From assembly GCF_030733205.1 (NCBI RefSeq), contig NZ_JASHJL010000006.1, positions 1 to 64,000 of the forward strand: a DNA stretch of 64,000 nucleotides, given 5' to 3'. Positions 61,365 through 64,000 of this stretch are shown here, piece by piece. Each line of letters opens with the position of its first letter. Position 1 is the stretch's first letter. Origin of the DNA: Mameliella sp. MMSF_3455. Its GTDB lineage: Bacteria > Pseudomonadota > Alphaproteobacteria > Rhodobacterales > Rhodobacteraceae. The notes below the pieces were generated by a model. It made no database searches and had not been told where the DNA came from. It saw nothing but the letters and a program-made list of their open reading frames with translations. Made by a program: the position numbers and the translations under genes.

Positions 61365-62267
61365 TCAGGTCACCGAGGCGGCGATGATCCCTGATATGAG
61401 GTCTCGCAGCCAGACGTGGCCCTGATCCCGGCGCAGGTGCGGGTGCCAGGCGATCTGGCTGGGGAAGGTGCCCAGGTCCACCGGCACCTCCATGTTGCGC
61501 AGACCGTAGGGCCGGGCGGTCATCGTGGCCACCCGCGCCGGAACCGTGGCAATGCCGCCAAGGCGCAGGACAGTTGGCGCGGCGGTCAGGAAATGTGAGA
61601 CCACGACAGCGGTGTTGCGTCTCAACCCGGTCGCCTCTGTGCGTTTGTGGACCCCGGTGCGCCAGTTTCCCGGGGGCGCCACGACCACATGCGGCAGCCG
61701 TTCGTACAGGTCCCGGTCCAGCGCGGCGCCCTCTGGCAGGGCTTGCGGGGCCACGATGCAGCGAAAGCCGTCGCGAAACAGTTCCGACACCACCAGGTCC
61801 TGTGGCGGGGTGGCGAAGCGCCCGATGGCCAGGTCAAAGGCGCGCCCGGCCAGATGGCGCGGATCCAGGTCTGGTCCGATGGGCGCGATCTCCAGCCGGG
61901 CGGATGGAGCCTTTGCCGCAAAGGCCGCCGCCAGTTCAGGCGCAAGCACAATTTCGGCATAGGGGCCGAGCAGCAGCCGGAACCGGCGCGTGGTACGGGC
62001 GGGATCAAAGGGCTCGGCGCTGCGAAAGGCCTGTTCCAGCCGCTCCAGCCCGGCGGCGATGTCCGGCGCGATTTCAAGCGCCTTTTCGGTCGGCTCCACG
62101 CCGTAGCGCGCCCGCAGGAACAGCTCATCCCCCAGCGCCTCGCGCAGACGGGAGAGCGCCGCGCTGACGGTGCTTTGGGACTGGCCCAGTCGTTGCGCGG
62201 CGGCGGTGACGTTGCGTTCCTCCATGATCGCATGGAAGACCCGCAAGAGAGAAATGTCCGGTGTCAT
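61365..62267 (-). CDS. LysR-family transcriptional regulator
   Basis: 300 aa from the ATG for MTPDISLLRVF; the frame allows an extra 18-20 residues from an ATG near 62321 (MADQEID), and the ribosome-site evidence (GGAG very close to the ATG) does not decide. Winged helix LRVFHAIMEERNVTAAAQRLGQSQSTVSAALSRLREALGDELFLR, then NodD-like effector domain. Divergent from the DJ-1/PfpI gene, its likely target; a GAAAT/ATTTC repeat lies between. Confidence 0.9.
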   Translation of the reverse strand: MTPDISLLRVFHAIMEERNVTAAAQRLGQSQSTVSAALSRLREALGDELFLRARYGVEPTEKALEIAPDIAAGLERLEQAFRSAEPFDPARTTRRFRLLLGPYAEIVLAPELAAAFAAKAPSARLEIAPIGPDLDPRHLAGRAFDLAIGRFATPPQDLVVSELFRDGFRCIVAPQALPEGAALDRDLYERLPHVVVAPPGNWRTGVHKRTEATGLRRNTAVVVSHFLTAAPTVLRLGGIATVPARVATMTARPYGLRNMEVPVDLGTFPSQIAWHPHLRRDQGHVWLRDLISGIIAASVT

Positions 62268-62273
62268 ATCTCC

Positions 62274-62287
62274 GAAATATCGATTTC
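62274..62287. promoter_or_regulatory. GAAAT-ATCG-ATTTC inverted repeat, candidate LTTR box
   Basis: Perfect 5-bp arms with a 4-base centre, directly upstream of the LysR start at 62267 and within the 134-base divergent region shared with the 62402 gene. Confidence 0.4.
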
Positions 62288-62401
62288 TGACGTTGCCTGC
62301 ATCAATTTCTTGATCGGCCATGGGCAACCTAAATCTGCGTCGACGCGTTCACGGCAAATATGCCAACGCGCTGACACGCATACATCAAGGAGACCCTCCA
62401 C

Positions 62402-63082
62402 ATGGCACGCATTCTGATCCTTTCCACCGCATCCGACGTTCTGGGCGAGACAGGCAAACCCACCGGCGTCTGGTACGAGGAACTGGCGACCCCCTATTAC
62501 GCCTTCCTCGACGCGGGCCATCAAGTGAAACTGGTCACGCTTGGCGGCAAGGCCGTCCCGATCGACCCGAATTCGGACGTGACCGGCGATGATGCCCCGG
62601 CCTCTGTCACCCGGTTCCGGGCCGATCCAGAGGCCACCGCGTTGCTGGAAAATCCCGGCAAGCTGGAGGACGAGGACGTGACCACCTACGACGCGCTCTA
62701 CATCCCCGGTGGGCATGGCGCGATGTACGACCTGGCGACCAGCGACTTGGTGGCCAAAGTCATCGGCACCGCCTGGGACAACGGCAAGGTCGTCGCCTCG
62801 GTCTGTCACGGACCTGCGGCCTTTGCCAAGGCGGTGGACGCAAACGGCGATCCCATCGTGAAGGGCCGCAAAGTGTCCGCATTTACCGACAGCGAGGAAC
62901 ATGGCGTGGGCCTTGCCGATGCGGTGCCCTTCCTGCTGGAAACCCGCCTGCGCGAGCTGGGCGCGAATTTCGAGAGCGTCGCGGACTGGCAGCCGCACGC
63001 CGTTGCCGACGGGCGACTGGTGACGGGCCAGAACCCGGCCTCGTCCGAGGCGGCAGCAGAGAAGGTGCTGGCGTTGCTTTGA
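62402..63082 (+). CDS. DJ-1/PfpI superfamily protein (Hsp31-like, type 1 glutamine amidotransferase fold)
   Basis: 226 aa. Nucleophile elbow SVCHGPAAF with the catalytic Cys, the acid-contact motif YIPGGHGAMYDL, and the C-terminal VTGQNPASSEAAAEKVL typical of the Hsp31/YhbO-YajL glyoxalase III-like group. Likely a glutathione-independent glyoxalase or protein-repair enzyme against methylglyoxal. CAAGGAGACCCTCCAC precedes the ATG. Divergent from the LysR gene; followed by a hairpin and an aldehyde dehydrogenase. Confidence 0.9.
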   Translation: MARILILSTASDVLGETGKPTGVWYEELATPYYAFLDAGHQVKLVTLGGKAVPIDPNSDVTGDDAPASVTRFRADPEATALLENPGKLEDEDVTTYDALYIPGGHGAMYDLATSDLVAKVIGTAWDNGKVVASVCHGPAAFAKAVDANGDPIVKGRKVSAFTDSEEHGVGLADAVPFLLETRLRELGANFESVADWQPHAVADGRLVTGQNPASSEAAAEKVLALL

Positions 63083-63087
63083 TGCCA

Positions 63088-63119
63088 TGCTGCGCCACCC
63101 CCGCCGGGGTGGCGCAGCA
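63088..63119 (+). terminator. hairpin after the DJ-1/PfpI gene
   Basis: TGCTGCGCCACCCC / GGGGTGGCGCAGCA, 14-bp perfect arms with a 4-base loop, 6 bases after the stop codon; no U-tract. Strong fold, so likely terminator or 3' protector. Confidence 0.6.
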
Positions 63120-63216
63120 GCGCCGAGGATCCGAATAACGTCTTGGTGATCACGGGCGGGGTGGGGAACGCCTTGTGCCTTGCGCCGTTGGCCCTGCAAC
63201 GAAGACAGGAGATACC

Positions 63217-64000
63217 ATGTCCACGATCACCACGAGGAACCCGGCAACGGGTGAGACGATCCAGACCTATCCGATGATGAGCGAACAGGAGGCCGTACAA
63301 AAGTTGGAGGCCGCCCATGCCGCCTTTCTGGAGTGGCGGCAGCTGTCCCATGCCGAACGCGCGCCCTACCTGACGAAAATCGCCGAGGTGCTGCGCGCCC
63401 ATACCGATGAGCTGGCCGAACTGATGACGCGCGAGACCGGCAAGCTGTTGCGCGACGGCAAGATGGAGGTCGAAATCTGCGCTGCGATCTTCGAGTATTC
63501 CGCAGAGAACGGGCCCGACGTCCTGGCCGATGAAGAGCGCACGCATGGCCGAAAGGGGTCGCGCGGCATCGTCACGCATCAGCCGATCGGGGTGATCTAT
63601 TCGATCCAGCCGTGGAATTTTCCGCTGTACCAGCCGGTCCGCGTGTTGGCCGCCAATCTGATGGCGGGCAATGCCTGCGTGCTGAAACATGCCAGCATCT
63701 GCACCGGGTCCGGCCTGCGTCTGCGCGAGTTATGCATCGAGGCTGGCCTGCCCAAGGATCTGTTCCAGGTCATCCTGATCGACCATGACACCAGCGACAA
63801 CCTGATCCAGCACCCGCTAGTGCGCGGCGTGACATTGACCGGCAGCGATGGCGCGGGCCGCCACGTGGGCAGCGTTGCATCGAAGGCGCTGAAGAAAACC
63901 GTGCTGGAGCTGGGATCTAACGACGCCTACCTCGTGCTTGAGGATGCCGATATCGAGACGGCCGTGAAATACTCGGTCATGGGGCGGCTGTACAACAACG
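63217..64000 (+). CDS. NAD-dependent aldehyde dehydrogenase (succinate-semialdehyde type), 3'-truncated by window edge
   Basis: Begins with the ATG (MSTITTRNPATGETI) behind GACAGGAGATACC and stays open to base 64000 (about 261 codons). ALDH landmarks: GVIYSIQPWNFPLYQPVRV, ANLMAGNACVLKHAS, VTLTGSDGAGRHVGSVASKALKKTVLELGSND. The last contains the catalytic-glutamate region (ELGSND in place of ELGG-D), as in the Sad/YneI group. The catalytic Cys lies beyond the window. Likely oxidises succinate semialdehyde or a similar aldehyde. Confidence 0.92.
   Translation, partial: MSTITTRNPATGETIQTYPMMSEQEAVQKLEAAHAAFLEWRQLSHAERAPYLTKIAEVLRAHTDELAELMTRETGKLLRDGKMEVEICAAIFEYSAENGPDVLADEERTHGRKGSRGIVTHQPIGVIYSIQPWNFPLYQPVRVLAANLMAGNACVLKHASICTGSGLRLRELCIEAGLPKDLFQVILIDHDTSDNLIQHPLVRGVTLTGSDGAGRHVGSVASKALKKTVLELGSNDAYLVLEDADIETAVKYSVMGRLYNN

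Overview
The window is GC-rich chromosomal DNA of an alphaproteobacterium, most likely a marine Rhodobacterales (Roseobacter-group) species. The protein families, the density of solute transporters (two tripartite tricarboxylate systems, one TRAP, one SLC13-type, two AEC carriers, two ABC importers) and the GntR/LysR-controlled catabolic islands point that way; no rRNA or tRNA is present to prove it. I see no insertion sequence, prophage, CRISPR array or tRNA. About 67 protein genes fill the window; the first (SDR) and last (aldehyde dehydrogenase) run off the ends.

Layout. (1) 1-6.5 kb: an SDR plus a beta-keto acid cleavage enzyme (BKACE), thioredoxin reductase, a carboxymuconolactone decarboxylase (CMD) family protein, a DUF1127-like small protein, and a 3-hydroxyisobutyrate dehydrogenase-like enzyme divergent from a GntR regulator. 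(2) 6.7-10.5 kb: a mirror-image pair of modules, each a four-histidine cytochrome b561-like membrane protein next to a hydroxyacid dehydrogenase (NAD-dependent D-type on the plus strand, FMN-dependent L-type on the minus strand). (3) 8.5-20.5 kb: a long minus-strand gene run from a GntR gene through a GST, a CMD protein, two tandem tctC genes, tctB, tctA, a Gfo/Idh/MocA oxidoreductase, a DctP-like protein without a signal peptide, an LVIVD-repeat protein, b561 and the FMN enzyme. (4) 20.7-29.5 kb: the divergent plus-strand operon: zinc alcohol dehydrogenase, DapA-family aldolase, TRAP transporter, DUF1330, quinone oxidoreductase, SLC13 permease, beta-hydroxyacid dehydrogenase.

(5) 29.5-39.1 kb: AEC carrier, Gfo/Idh/MocA, a second GntR paralogous to the first, a cupin, a malate/lactate-type dehydrogenase, a second tctBAC set, a second AEC carrier and an OsmC protein. 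(6) 39.4-46.2 kb: a third Gfo/Idh/MocA enzyme, an enol-lactonase-like hydrolase, LysR divergent from a second BKACE, a membrane-anchored ABM-domain protein, and a two-component flavin monooxygenase (LLM oxygenase plus reductase-MarR fusion). (7) 46.3-57.7 kb: a frameshifted remnant of an enolase-superfamily dehydratase, two intact enolase-superfamily enzymes, a cytoplasmic sulfatase, a dipeptide/oligosaccharide-class ABC importer and a GntR regulator; together these suggest uptake and catabolism of a sulfated sugar or sugar acid. (8) 58-64 kb: a polar amino acid ABC importer lacking a local ATPase gene, LysR, a DJ-1/PfpI protein and an aldehyde dehydrogenase.

The strongest regulatory signal is a perfect 18-bp palindrome (AAATTGGT-CA-ACCAATTT) present in identical form at 20595-20612 and 32551-32568. 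Each copy lies upstream of one of the two paralogous GntR genes, and each of those genes also has a TGGTNNACCA site abutting its own start codon. This predicts that regions 3, 4 and part of 5 form one cross-regulated regulon for an unidentified acidic substrate.
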